This document shows, one piece after another, positions 53,601-60,601 of a stretch of 64,000 nucleotides of DNA. Under the pieces are notes generated by a model, which was given only the letters and a program-made list of their open reading frames with translations, ran no database searches and had not been told where the DNA came from. Within the stretch, counting starts at the first letter, position 1, and every line of letters starts with the position of its first letter. The position numbers and the translations under genes were made by a program. The stretch spans positions 28,571,637 through 28,635,636 of the forward strand of contig CP137675.1 in assembly GCA_037976565.1 (NCBI GenBank), in the 5' to 3' direction. The stretch is from Mesocentrotus franciscanus (lineage: Eukaryota; Echinodermata; Echinoidea; Camarodonta; Strongylocentrotidae).

Positions 53601-56600
53601 AACTGGGCAGGGCTTATCATGAATGTGTACTGGTGATTGGCCAGCTGTCTTGTCAATTGACCTCTTCAAACAATGTCTCTATATGATGTTGTTACCTAGC
53701 CTGTTTCTACATGTACATGTATGTCCCTTTTGCTAAACATGTACATTAAATGTTTCTTTCTACAAGTTTCGTATAAATTTCAACTACTATTCTGAACAGG
53801 CTATTACAAGAGATGAAGTACATCATGGAAACACTATCTTATGATTAATTAGGACAGACTTGTTTTGAATCGCAGTTAATCTCCTGCAGTGCCTCCAGGG
53901 CTCTTAGCCAATTTCATGGTACCCAACTCAAGGTTTCGGACTCACACAAGCATGATTAAATGCTCTTCGTAATTCATGTCATTACCCGACATGGTACATG
54001 AAAATTTGGCATTCTTCTGTATACATGTATTTTAAGGATAATTATTCATATATTGGAAGGAGTTCAAGAAACTAGCATTGAGGCTGGAATGCTATTTGAC
54101 TTGGCTGTCAAGCCTAAAGTTTACAGGATGTCATTTGTTTTCGGTTTTAACATTGGCACAAATCTTGTTGGAATATGGAAGACTGTATTTCTTCATTATC
54201 GAAACAACCTTTACAGGTTTTTTTAAACAATTTTTTTAGATTCTAGCTACATTCTAGAAAAAAAGAGAAAAAATGTGTTGGCAATTGTACATTGTAGGCC
54301 CTAAATATTTGTGATTTCCAAGGAAGCAAGCTTTTCATTTGAAGGGATTAGGTATCTTTGTCTCAGATTCTAAACAAAATCCTGGATTTAGCTCATACTG
54401 CAATCGTAATTATAAACCTTTAGGTCAGTCAGGAATCCCATGACGTTTACAAACCGATCGCCCATCTGATTATCAAGATATTTATGATTGGAAATCGAAA
54501 TTTCAAAAACCGTTTTCCCCAACGGTTTTTATAACACTACAGTCTATGGGGGAAAATGAGTATGGTAAAATTGTTCACTCAAAGATTTTTACTTTTTTGA
54601 GGCACTTCATGATCATTTTGAAGCGCAATTTTTTTAAGGCTTCAATATTTAATAAACCATATCACAGACGCTGATAACACGTAGGGCCATGCATCTCAGA
54701 TTTGGCATATTGTTAAACAATGGCTACGTGTAGGCGTACACATGTACATTGTATGATAAGCACACTCTCCTCTTTTTAACCGGGTTGATTCCCATTCTGT
54801 CACTAAATGTCCTTTGTCTTGGACTTTTTTGGCTACATGTACATGTACATATACCCCTAATTCTGAATTAATTTCAACTTAGCATTTTATATTGTATGAA
54901 TAATTTGTATGTAATAGCCTTGGGGCTTGGGGCTTTGGGCTTTTGTTGACCTCTTTCGGAATTCATGTACAAGTATGACTTGTTCATGTTAGTAGGTGTA
55001 CAGTAAGTTGGTAACACATCACCACTCAACACAGCATGCGTTAAAATATCTACCACAATAGGGTATTTCCTTCCTCGAAGGTGATCAGATAAGGATATCA
55101 TGTTGATCCATTTCAGGTACTACCGCGGAAGGAACATCGGATGAGTAATATCTCTCGCAGAGGGTCACATCGGTTCTGCTAAGTGATGGATCACGTTGTT
55201 TCAAAACTCAAATACAGTGTAGCTTCTTTAGGTTGTACTTTGGACTTTGCAATTTTTAATTTCATAGAATTTGGTTTGAAAAAGTCTTTGGATTTTGTTT
55301 TGAAAGGTAATAAGGAAGTACAGGTGTAGATTACATTACATACATTGTACATTTAAAGAGAAAGACCAGTTCTGGTCATGCGATTGCATTGTGAAAGAAA
55401 CGTTGTGTAATCGATCAGAAAAGGTTGATCATCTAGCATATAAGTATTGGTGTGTACTGCAAGGTTCTGGAATCATCAAAATGATAAGAAATTTGGCCCA
55501 GTCTTGGTAAAGTTACAAGCACTGTACACAGAAAGATGTATATGGGACTACGCGACCACGTGCGCGATATCTATTTGGTCCCAATAGATATAATAATTTA
55601 CCAAATATATCAATTGTAGGCGGTTTCCCGACTTTCCCGGCAAGATTTGTATCATCACGTATTAGTCAAAACATATTCTTTCACATGATTGGTAATGAGA
55701 GCTTCCATTTCGTTTTTTTGAGAGAGGGGCGTTTCCAAAACTGGTCTACAGGTATACCTTTAAGATTGGATAAGGCTTGTCATGAAGTATGAACATGTCA
55801 GCCTATGTGACGGAAATTTTTTGTATAAAAAACTTATCGAAACTCCTTTTATCGTAGCTCATGATAGTCACCGGGACAATGATTAACTGGAAGTTTATAG
55901 GGCATATTCTTTGTTTTCCATTTTTTGTAATATACAAAAAGAGAAAAATTATGGCACTTATATTGATAACAATAATACTTGTTGTCATTTTTACAAGTTA
56001 AGTGAATGTACATGTACATACAACATTATGTAATTACTTAGGCAGACTACCGTACATATCAGTGTTTTGCCTTCCATTTTCAAATTTCAGTTGCATACAT
56101 TATTGTTCATGAAAAGAAAGGAAGAAAATAGAAAGTGAGACTAGAGATGTCAACGTCAAGTGGCTGGAACACTTGACTGAATATGTGAAGGTCATGGGTT
56201 CAAGTCCCTGCAAATGCTAATAAATGTGTCTTCTTGGCAAGAGACATGCATGTACAGTTGTACTGTACAGTTTGTGTTTTGTATATTTGCTCACTAATTA
56301 TTCAGGAGAGAATGGGATCTACATGTACATGTCGTAATGAAAATATGACAGCCACTGCTGACAGCCTCTGTCATTGATTACATCTACAGTTATATGTTTT
56401 ATCACACTGCCATTCCTTGGTTTTATTGCATTTTTACATGTCACATTCATGAGCACCAACAAGTACACCACTTGAACAATCTATCAAAAACCAACCATTC
56501 GGTTTTCTACCAAAGCAATTAAATTCTTCAGGGAGCAAGCACAATACGCTTCCTTGTCATTTCCTCTACTCAAACACAGATATCCTCTTCATTTCCTCAT

Positions 56601-59600
56601 TGTATTATGAGCTAATGGTGAATAGTTCTCAATGCTATTGATACAGTAGGGAGGGTGACCTTATAAAATACTGGTACTTTGCTAGATTAATCCATTAGTT
56701 CTGATATACTGGTGTATCATAGTTGAATAGTGTATAATAGTTAAAATACGATATGAAGGAGAAAAGATTAAGGTCCGGAACCAACTTTTCCTAAAAATTG
56801 ACATCCTGATTTCCAAGGACAGACGTATTAAAAAAAAAGAGTTTTTTATTGAGTTTGAAATGTTGACCCCTTGGCTGACAAAAAGCGGACACTACCTGTG
56901 AAACATGCCTGTGGTTTTATGAGCTGTGTCACAAATTTCTATGTCATATTAAGACAGAAAATGCATTTAAACAGACAATACAAAGTAACACCTTGAAATT
57001 TAAGTTTTGTACTAAAAAATCAGTAAAAAGGACTGATTAGCCATGGTTTCATGTTTAGTTTGTACTTATCAGAATAAAAAAAGTACTACAAATACTGCAA
57101 ATCAATAATCCAATAAACCAAACTTGTGCAAAATGTAAATGTCAAATGTAACAAACTTACCTTCTCCAAGTCAACAAATTCTTCATCGTACTCTGTCTTC
57201 TCAGCACCTGCTATTTTCTCGCTCATAAACTGGAGAAAAGAAAGAAAGAAAGATGAAAAAATAAATGATAATACTTGTGTGATAACTGTAAGTTTCCAAG
57301 TCTGTTGATGTACATGTCATATAGAAACATACAAACAACATTACAATGGCTTTGGTGGAATATATATTTTTTTAGCAGATATTTTTGCATTTATTGAAGA
57401 AAAAACAAAAATCAAATACAGAATATTCAATTAACAATAATAGTATATAATACACCACTGTATATAATTGAAAACTTGAAAGTACTGTATGGAGGTAAAT
57501 CAAAGAATCAAGATAAATGCAGAGGCCAACAATAATATTAAAGCATGAATACTTGAGTCTATAGCATGTGTAGAGAAAGAGAAGGGGGTGAGGGGGGTGA
57601 GGGGGGTGAGGAAGGAGAGTAACAGAAGAAGTGCAAGATTCACAGGCAAGCAAATAATACATTAACATTAAAAAACATTAACAAACAAACAAAACCTGAG
57701 GAGAGGGGGAGGCAAGTGGAGGAGGTGAAAAGTGATCATGGAAGGATTGGCAGATAAAGGTAATGTAGACAGGCAGCCTAATACCGGTAACTCTTTTCAT
57801 TTTTCATTCATCTATTCAAAAGCATCAAAATATTAAACTCCTGTATTTAGTCCCTAAAGTACATGCCACAACTTTGTTTCTGATCAACATCAATTACAGT
57901 TGAATTTTGAACACGCACAACATGTATTCTTGTTTTTGAATTGCCTCTCATCAAGGTAATGGATCAGTGAACAGAAATGACATGATTAGGTAATTGCAAA
58001 TTGCACACAATGGGAATGATAACTCAATTGGCAAAATCTTCTCCTTCAAGACATGAGCTGCCAAGACATTGTACATGACGATGAGTTACATGCACATGCA
58101 AGGATGTACTTCTAGGCCCACAATCTAGGTGACAGGGTGTTCTTGAAGCCATCTAGGCCTATCTCTAATTTATAATGGGGGGATGTGGTTGTTCAACAAT
58201 GCTAAGAAATACAAATATGGAATAAATTTTCAAACCAGCTTGTAAAATGGAGTTTTTAAAAGTTTTGCCAACATGGGTAAAACTGGATGTCACATTTTCA
58301 AACTCGCTCCAAAAATGCAAAAATAACGACAAACGACAGCAACAAAATAATTTAAACATACAGTATGTACCGTACATGTATCTCCAAAGAAGACACATAC
58401 ATGTAGGAACATACAGTCAAGTACATCATACATGTTTGCAGACCATGGACTATCATCTGTACATACATGTAGACATGAACCAATTAGGCTTCCTCATCTT
58501 AATCAAGATTTGTTATGGCTCATGCCAATTAACATACCTCTCATTAGTCACTATTATTAACAAAACAAAACAAACATATGACATACATTCGATGTCAGAA
58601 TACTGCCCTTGTATTAAACTGTAACTCAGTGCTTGTGCATGCAGTCTATGAATGGCAACACTGCTGTTCGGAACAAGTTAATTATTAGACTTTTGAGAAG
58701 TTGAGGCATATTTCAGTATTCCCTCTTGATTTACATACAGTGTACACGTACAGTTGTACATGTTGCATAGGTCTAGTAGTAGTACAGCTATCACTAAATA
58801 TTGTCTGTTTAGATCTAGAAGGGCATTAACTCATATACACATACAATACAGAGTTAACTAAACTCAGTTAACACCCTTCTGGCTCTCAACAGACAATATA
58901 TTCCCAGCTTCTAAGAGCTTTCAAAGCTGCAACATAGAATGTCATTGTTATACAAATAATACACAGCAGTGAGGGCATTTAAGTAAGAACTACCCACACA
59001 AGGTACCTTTGGAACAGTCTAACACGCACGAGGCGGTAGCCGAGGGTGTTTGGACTGTTTTGAAGGTATAGAGTGTGGGTAATTTTACTAATGCCCGAAC
59101 AAAATGATGTGTATTATTTGTTTTATAAGATGTTTTATTTGTTTTATTAAATGATGTTTTATAACAGGATTTTACTAATGACCGGTCATTAGAATTGGAT
59201 AATGACCGGTCATTATCCAAATTACACGCAAAATAAATGCCTGGTCACGTGTACGCTTTCAACCAATCATTTGCTTAGGATCCACGTCATCATCTTATAA
59301 TGTCAATTACACAGGTAGCATTCCCCAGGGAGGTGCATCTACCAGTACCAGAACATGTACTGTGTCATAACGTATAATGTTCATGTACAATGATTTACAG
59401 GTACAACATTGTAGGCCAACAATGAACATCCAACAGTGCTTTGAACCATATCAATAAAGGCAGATAAACTTAATCGTCCATGTTTAATCATCTCTACAGC
59501 ACTGATGCTGCATGCTTGAAATGTTTACCCTCTAAATAAAAAGCTCAGTTCAGAGCTCTGCTTGGGTTCACACTGATTACAATACTTGTATACTGTAGTG

Positions 59601-60601
59601 TAGACCTGTAGACTTACTTTATGAGGAAAGCTACACACTGTCATACATGTATAAAATGGGAACATGATTAAACTGGTCACTGGATACTACTGAGTACTGT
59701 TTAGGCCAATGTACATGTACATTTACTACCACTATTCCTATTATTTTTATATTTCATCTGTATTTCTGTTTTACTTTCCATAGCACAAAAGGGCTCTCCT
59801 CAAATGACACTTCACTTGTTTTCATTGTACTGTACACACACACTTGAATCAGTTGAATGACATGCATGCTTGAATGATTTGAATGACCGTCATACTAATA
59901 CATGTAGGGCACTTCAAATGCATATACATGTACAGTATACTATGCACCATATATAATTACACAATGATGACTTGCAATTTATGACGTGTAGCAATAGGAT
60001 ATAGGCTACTGTACATGTACACTGTGCATTTGCATATGAATGCAATCCCTCATTGTTGTCAACAACAACAACAACAATCAGTGAAAATCAACAAGCTTAA
60101 AATCATAGCAAAATACAAATTGCTACTGTCCCTTTAATACCCTTCAAGATTTAACTAATTATGGAGTCGTGTGATTGTTTAAAATTATTCTGAAACTCAA
60201 ACAGATTGTTTTTATGGGAATCTTTAAAGTGTTTTTGTTGCTTTTTTAAAATGTAGAAATGTATATGGCAACTTTTTGGCTGTCCACAAGAAGGTCGTAG
60301 GAGCTAAACATACGTGTTTTCCATGATAGTAACGGCCTTCTTACAGGCAGCCGATAAATTAGAGGCTGTATGATGTACATGTGCATGCAACATATTAGTG
60401 AAGAAAGGAAACAAATACTGTATCAAATACAAAGTGCTTTAATAGTTATATGCAGGGTCTACATTGTACATGAACCTGCAGGCCTACTTGTACAGGTCTG
60501 TAGTTGAAGTAATCTGCAGAAAAGGTGTTTTAACAAAAAGTCAGCACACTCACCTGATTCGCTTTGCTGAACTGTTTCTTCATGTTTTGTTTAAATGACA
60601 T
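12989..60601 (-). CDS. SH3GL: Endophilin-A gene, ten coding exons (overall span)
   Basis: Endophilin-A binds and curves the plasma membrane with an N-BAR domain and recruits dynamin and synaptojanin through a C-terminal SH3 domain during endocytosis. I see: an N-terminal amphipathic helix and BAR region (residues 1 to about 247), a variable acidic linker (about 248-300) and an SH3 domain (about 303-357). The ten exons total 1079 bases, one short of 360 codons including the stop, so the intended protein is 359 residues. Vertebrate endophilin A1 is about 352. Every junction is GT..AG with matching phase. Introns 1 to 9 are about 3.3, 9.6, 1.15, 1.5, 2.7, 7.6, 0.38, 4.9 and 15.4 kb. The missing base is in the SH3 exon near 13110. 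The similarity to SH3GL1/2/3 and Drosophila EndoA is from knowledge of the family, not a search. Which vertebrate paralogue is closest cannot be told; invertebrates usually have one. Confidence 0.97.
13290..13530. repeat. GA and GGGA microsatellites
   Basis: GA runs near 13293-13318 and 13389-13420, then a GGAAGGGAGGGA stretch to about 13530. It sits just upstream, in gene orientation, of the SH3 exon acceptor, in intron 9. Confidence 0.95.
13979..15300. repeat. Tandem duplication, copy A (~1.3 kb)
   Basis: It starts GTACCCCATTTGAACAACTT and runs to the GAATAAATAAA end near 15300. It pairs throughout with copy B at 15446-16940. It contains a small MITE (14340-14512) and a LINE-like 3' tail (about 14600-15190; TGCTGCATGTAAATCTTTCA and an AATAAACTCAAA end). 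At the point where copy B has an inserted MITE, copy A has uninterrupted GGCTCCATCTCTCAATG. Confidence 0.9.
14340..14512. mobile_element. Small TACAGTCAAACCTG MITE (copy A)
   Basis: The ends are TACAGGCAAACCTGTC and, inverted, TACAGTCAATCCTGTC. Interior motifs (TGGTCA, GAGGCCACCTGCATACAGTG) are shared with 16099-16278 and, in shorter form, with 40555-40661. Confidence 0.7.
15726..15980. mobile_element. CACTA-like foldback MITE
   Basis: The 255-bp palindrome starts CACTGTGAACATGACGGACA and ends with its complement. The arms are near-perfect for about 40 bp and continue imperfectly almost to the centre. It is flanked by TCT on both sides (15723-15725 and 15981-15983). The CACTG terminus and 3-bp duplication fit the CACTA (EnSpm) superfamily. 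The empty site in copy A confirms the insertion. Confidence 0.85.
16099..16278. mobile_element. Small TACAGTCAAACCTG MITE (copy B)
   Basis: The duplicate of 14340-14512. The ends are TACAGTTAAACCTGTC and, inverted, TACAGTCAAACCTGTC. It was inherited with the tandem duplication rather than inserted independently. Confidence 0.7.
17600..19400. repeat. Repeated modules with CT-rich cores
   Basis: Two long modules (about 17722-18250 and 18410-18870) share TTCTGTTCCGCGATTTTTAA, AAATAGCTGATCATAA, GACGAAAAGATGACATAAG, a CTCTCT tract and ATTATACCATAACCTCGATA. A shorter third is near 19080-19340. An inverted copy lies at about 21270-22090. The CT tracts create long meaningless reading frames. Confidence 0.8.
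20290..20510 (+). mobile_element. LINE 3'-end fragment 1
   Basis: It reads [20 protein letters not shown] in one plus frame, the usual final segment of CR1/Jockey-type ORF2 proteins. It is followed by a shared non-coding tail (GCCCTTTCGTTTTGTTGTGT). A second copy is at 22993-23200. Confidence 0.6.
20945..21125. repeat. 170-bp repeat, copy 1
   Basis: A G-rich run, then GGAGGAACAAAGGGAAGCGT, ATCCCGTGTATTGTTCGTGA and CCATGTAGGCCGGCGGGGTA. It recurs at 22285-22455 in the same orientation. Between the repeats of this region (20.5-20.9 and 22.5-22.95 kb) I see nothing identifiable. Confidence 0.9.
21270..22090. repeat. Inverted copy of the 17.6-19.4 kb modules
   Basis: Its reverse complement shows the same blocks: the CT tract, GCCATTTTCCATC, TTTCCGTTCC, ATTATACCATAACC and the GAAAAGATGA stretch. 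The GA runs at 21455-21560 are the complement of the CT tracts. Confidence 0.75.
22285..22455. repeat. 170-bp repeat, copy 2
   Basis: Near-identical to 20945-21125, with only a few substitutions. Relative to the neighbouring LINE tail the order is swapped, so this is not one simple tandem duplication. Confidence 0.9.
22993..23200 (+). mobile_element. LINE 3'-end fragment 2
   Basis: Copy of 20290-20510, with the same AAAGCTGTGGAATCGTCTTC and AGAAAAAAGCCATTCTT blocks. The reading frame is equally short and broken. Confidence 0.6.
23225..23715. repeat. Pyrimidine-rich minisatellite
   Basis: Irregular units of roughly 40-45 bp built from TCTCTCTCTC, TACGATCTTC and TTTTATTTCCTCTCTA. It gives overlapping open frames in several phases, as low-complexity DNA does; none is a gene. 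Confidence 0.9.
23735..24125. repeat. Degenerate ~85-95-bp tandem repeat
   Basis: About four diverged units share an ACGAGGATCGTAAGKACGT-like start and a TTGAATGAC..AATA end, near 23735, 23815, 23912 and 23995. The function is unknown. Confidence 0.55.
24300..24665. repeat. GC-rich GCATG-type degenerate repeat
   Basis: Many copies of GGCATG, GCAGCATG, CCGGACGCGA and CATGCCGG-type words in both orientations, far more GC- and CpG-rich than its flanks. No known element or gene is recognised. Confidence 0.6.
25232..27222. repeat. 46-47-bp minisatellite, about 43 copies
   Basis: The unit is AGACCTCCGTATCGGCAACA, AAGTC, then either CCGCCAATAATTATTGTTTT or AAGCCATTAATTATTGTTTT. The two unit types alternate irregularly. 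A few bases are lost or gained (units of 43-48 bp), and TTGG/TCGG and GTTTTT/GTTTGT variants recur. The short frames in it are by-products. Confidence 0.97.
27228..27420. repeat. 119-bp direct repeat inside the TIR element
   Basis: TTTTATGACAAAAAG followed by an ACGGAAAGTTAGAAATGAAT block occurs at 27228 and again at 27347. GAGAAGCGAAA follows both. Confidence 0.9.
27868..28089 (+). mobile_element. tRNA-derived SINE
   Basis: It begins GGCGCAATGGCTCAGTGGCA (A-box-like TGGCTCAGTGG) and has a perfect-looking B box GGTTCAAAACC at 27918-27928. An unrelated body follows, and it ends in a CCAA tetranucleotide tail. This is the usual structure of a pol III SINE derived from a tRNA. The head is too diverged at the acceptor stem to be a working tRNA. 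Confidence 0.85.
28327..28639. repeat. 106-bp tandem repeat (three copies) ending at the exon 9 donor
   Basis: Units start at 28327, 28433 and 28539. Each contains GCAACCAGGGGAC..AAGTCCTCTCC, which is the complement of the SINE body at 27977-28019, followed by CTCAAACAAA, AGATAATTGTGTCC and TTACTTGTTGG. The last unit runs into the splice donor of endophilin exon 9, so the two outer units carry copies of that donor. Confidence 0.9.
28632..28771 (-). CDS. SH3GL: Endophilin-A exon 9 (linker)
   Basis: Completes codon 247 (Arg) and encodes residues 248-293 plus one base of codon 294. It opens [17 protein letters not shown], the counterpart of [20 protein letters not shown], then runs through a Ser/Thr-rich stretch and five consecutive aspartates to QISYKPS. 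The acceptor is TTTACAG and the donor TCAA|GTAAGG. The linker is poorly conserved in the family, so the assignment rests on the BAR-proximal part and on phase agreement at both ends. The donor lies in the last copy of a 106-bp tandem repeat. Confidence 0.93.
31650..32080. other. Open stretch in intron 8, no gene recognised
   Basis: Both strands have frames of about 120 codons here (31705-32076 plus, 31653-32012 minus). Neither shows a known motif, and splice context is weak. The rest of intron 8 (28.8-33.2 kb) is AT-rich with no element I can name. Confidence 0.3.
33241..33650. repeat. GA and GAT microsatellites beside exon 8
   Basis: A GA run (33241-33312), then a GAT/GGT-rich trinucleotide tract (33345-33648). 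On the gene strand the ATC repeats begin within about ten bases of the exon 8 donor. The Met- and Asp-rich frames here are artefacts. Confidence 0.95.
33656..33759 (-). CDS. SH3GL: Endophilin-A exon 8 (BAR helix 3, second half)
   Basis: Residues 213-246 plus two bases of codon 247. It begins [20 protein letters not shown] and ends LTSSLGD, matching [20 protein letters not shown]..RLEE. The acceptor is TTGCTAG and the donor GTAGGA. A GAT-type microsatellite starts only a few bases beyond the donor. Confidence 0.95.
34140..34240 (-). CDS. SH3GL: Endophilin-A exon 7 (BAR helix 3, first half)
   Basis: Completes codon 179 (Gly) and encodes residues 180-212: [20 protein letters not shown], then a Met/Asn-rich turn and LVESD. 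Vertebrate counterpart: KIPDEELRQALEKFDESKE..NLLEMD. The acceptor is TTTTAG and the donor GAT|GTAAGT, phase 0. The reading frame stays open for 41 codons past the donor into intron 7 (see findings). Confidence 0.95.
36070..36412. repeat. ACT microsatellite
   Basis: A nearly pure ACT trinucleotide run from about 36213, preceded by duplicated TCCCTCTCTCTTACTACAGT units. It lies in intron 6. The poly-Ser and poly-Val frames on the other strand are artefacts. The surrounding 34.3-38.6 kb shows no gene. Confidence 0.95.
38673..39009. mobile_element. Foldback MITE with CTATAGAGT ends
   Basis: Inner arms of about 80 bp pair closely around a 10-base centre: GCTGAGATATGACCATCTGA on the left has its complement near 38860-38880, and GAGCCAGAGCAATATAACAC pairs with 38780-38800. 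Outer parts pair as CTATAGAGT and GACGTCAT. The total is 337 bp with no coding capacity. Confidence 0.8.
40296..40395 (+). CDS. Unidentified candidate exon, opposite strand in intron 6
   Basis: A 100-bp stretch bounded by a good acceptor (CTTATCAG) and a donor (AATG|GTAGGT). It reads [20 protein letters not shown], then [13 protein letters not shown] in one open frame. The composition is protein-like and GC content is higher than in the surroundings. No other plus-strand exon was found nearby, so it may be an orphan fragment of a copied gene, part of a nested gene, or chance. I do not recognise the family. Confidence 0.4.
40555..40661. mobile_element. Small TACAGTCAAACCTG MITE, 107 bp
   Basis: The ends are TACAGTCAAACCTG and its exact complement CAGGTTTGACTGTA. 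Inside are two direct copies of GACCACCTGTCTACAAA. It is the most compact member of the family also seen at 14340 and 16099. Confidence 0.85.
40907..41217. mobile_element. Foldback MITE with ~95-bp inverted repeats
   Basis: GGGTGGTATTCTCG..AACTTTAGTCCATGGTTTAA..GGAATGCCAAGTGTCCATAT on the left is matched by its complement on the right, with few differences. A 110-bp AT-rich middle separates the arms. Target duplication was not resolved. Confidence 0.85.
41807..41873 (-). CDS. SH3GL: Endophilin-A exon 6 (BAR helix 2 basic turn)
   Basis: Residues 157-178 plus the first base of codon 179. It reads [19 protein letters not shown] then VQKG, matching [21 protein letters not shown]. The invariant GRRLD..C/YK core is present, and the lysine/arginine run belongs to the lipid-binding surface. 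The acceptor is CCAACAG and the donor GTACGA. It is a short 67-bp exon that is easy to miss without the family alignment. Confidence 0.93.
42148..42920. mobile_element. 773-bp MITE with TTAAAGG ends
   Basis: The left end is TTAAAGGGCAAGTCCACACC and the inverted right end TTAAAGGCTAAGTCCACTCC; both continue into AATAACTT. The interior is AT-rich and non-coding. It lies in intron 5. TTAA-type target preference or TA duplication cannot be told apart from one copy. Confidence 0.8.
43294..43695 (+). mobile_element. TTAA MITE family, full copy 1
   Basis: A 402-bp element bounded by TTAA. The inverted ends are TTAAAGGTATAGACCAGTTT and TTAAAGATAAAGGCCAGTTC. The interior holds TGCCGGGAAACC, ATAGATATCGCGCAC, CATCTTTCTGTGTACAGTGC and ACCAAGACTGGGCCAAATTT. 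It is non-coding. Confidence 0.85.
44609..44742 (-). CDS. SH3GL: Endophilin-A exon 5 (BAR helix 2)
   Basis: Completes codon 112 (Gly) and encodes residues 113-156. The [19 protein letters not shown] segment and [11 protein letters not shown] match EVGEAMRELSEVKDSLDIE and KQNFIDPLQNL of vertebrate endophilin. It ends KELKEIT. The acceptor is ATCCAG and the donor GTATGG; the exit phase is 0. A pyrimidine-rich (on this strand) minisatellite begins about 15 bases upstream of the acceptor. Confidence 0.95.
44757..45575. repeat. ~19-20-bp minisatellite beside exon 5
   Basis: About 40 units of GGTAGATAGTGTGGAAGAGG and close variants (GAGAGT, ATGGTG). On the gene strand it is a long pyrimidine-rich tract ending about 15 bases before the exon 5 acceptor. 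It produces open frames of up to 357 codons with a Ser/Thr/Pro/Leu repeat; these are not genes. Confidence 0.97.
46222..46365 (-). CDS. SH3GL: Endophilin-A exon 4 (BAR insert and helix 2)
   Basis: Completes codon 64 (T+TA, Leu), then encodes residues 65-111 and the first base of codon 112. It begins [16 protein letters not shown], the counterpart of SRAKLSMINTMSKIRG, the endophilin insert that projects from the concave face of the BAR dimer. It continues through YPQPEG and ends [13 protein letters not shown]. The acceptor is ACCATAG and the donor GTAGGT. The insert has the same length as in vertebrates but different hydrophobic residues. Confidence 0.95.
47520..47592 (-). CDS. SH3GL: Endophilin-A exon 3 (BAR helix 1)
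   Basis: Codons 40-63 plus the first base of codon 64. It begins [20 protein letters not shown] and ends QPNP, the counterpart of [24 protein letters not shown] in vertebrate endophilin. The acceptor is TTTACAG and the donor an ideal GTAAGT; the intron after it is phase 1. The Gln-Pro-Asn-Pro end leads into the endophilin-specific insert. Confidence 0.95.
47628..47668. repeat. GA microsatellite before exon 3
   Basis: A GAGA run about 35 bases upstream of the exon 3 acceptor in gene orientation, so a CT-rich tract on the gene strand. Confidence 0.95.
48453..48633 (-). mobile_element. TTAA MITE family, truncated old copy
   Basis: It starts TTAAAGATAAAGTTGAGTTC and keeps GGTTCTGGAATCATCAAAA and TTTGGCCCAGTCTTGGTAAA, but ends after GTGTATATGGGACTA. 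It is about half length and more diverged. Confidence 0.8.
49147..49561 (+). mobile_element. TTAA MITE family, full copy 2
   Basis: A 415-bp copy in intron 2, close to copy 1 in sequence but with a 9-bp duplication near GGGAAAGTCGGGAAACC and a short deletion near its right end. Confidence 0.88.
52920..53070 (+). mobile_element. Possible LINE 3' tail
   Basis: It ends AAATAAACTTGAAACTTGAAAC, a short-unit tail typical of CR1-like insertions, after an AT-rich stretch. No protein-coding remnant is clear. The rest of intron 2 (47.7-57.1 kb), apart from the MITEs listed, shows nothing I can name. Confidence 0.35.
55353..55762 (-). mobile_element. TTAA MITE family, full copy 3
   Basis: A 410-bp copy in the opposite orientation, also in intron 2. 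It has the GGGAAAGTCGGGAAACC form, so it is closer to copy 2 than to copy 1. Confidence 0.88.
56145..56225 (+). mobile_element. tRNA-related SINE head
   Basis: AAGTGGCTGGAACA resembles an A box, and GGTTCAAGTCC at 56197-56207 is a good B box, with suitable spacing. A cloverleaf does not close, so it is a SINE fragment rather than a tRNA. Confidence 0.45.
57161..57229 (-). CDS. SH3GL: Endophilin-A exon 2 (start of BAR helix 1)
   Basis: Twenty-three codons, residues 17-39. It begins [18 protein letters not shown] and ends VDLEK, matching the SEKVGGAEGTKLDDDF..MERK stretch of vertebrate endophilins. The acceptor is TCTCCAG and the donor GTAAGT; both borders are phase 0. It joins exon 1 as ANQ-FMSEK with no gap relative to family members. 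Confidence 0.95.
57575..57615. repeat. Short GAGGGGGGT tandem repeat
   Basis: Three consecutive units of about ten bases in intron 1, just upstream of exon 2 by about 350 bases. The remainder of intron 1 has no recognised element except that at 58991-59083. Confidence 0.85.
58991..59083. repeat. 93-bp imperfect hairpin
   Basis: CTACCCACAC, GGTACCTTTG and GAACAGTCTAACAC on the left pair with GTTTGGACTGTTTTG, AAGGTAT and GTGTGGGTAA on the right around a CG-rich centre (GAGGCGGTAGCCGAGG). It is possibly a small foldback element. Confidence 0.65.
59176..59220. repeat. Two ACCGGT-centred perfect palindromes
   Basis: TAATGACCGGTCATTA (59176-59191) and a 26-bp palindrome at 59195-59220 that contains the same core. 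They are adjacent and share 14 central bases. They could be a dimeric protein-binding site or the ends of small elements. Confidence 0.8.
60554..60601 (-). CDS. SH3GL: Endophilin-A exon 1 (start codon, helix H0)
   Basis: Sixteen codons reading [16 protein letters not shown]. This matches the amphipathic helix-0 of endophilins, which inserts into the membrane (the KKQF..A.Q pattern is shared with vertebrate SH3GL proteins). The start is supported by an in-frame TAG nine bases upstream (60608-60610) and by the correct family length. The donor is GTGAGT directly after the CAG codon, phase 0. I could not place the 5' UTR beyond this exon. Confidence 0.95.
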
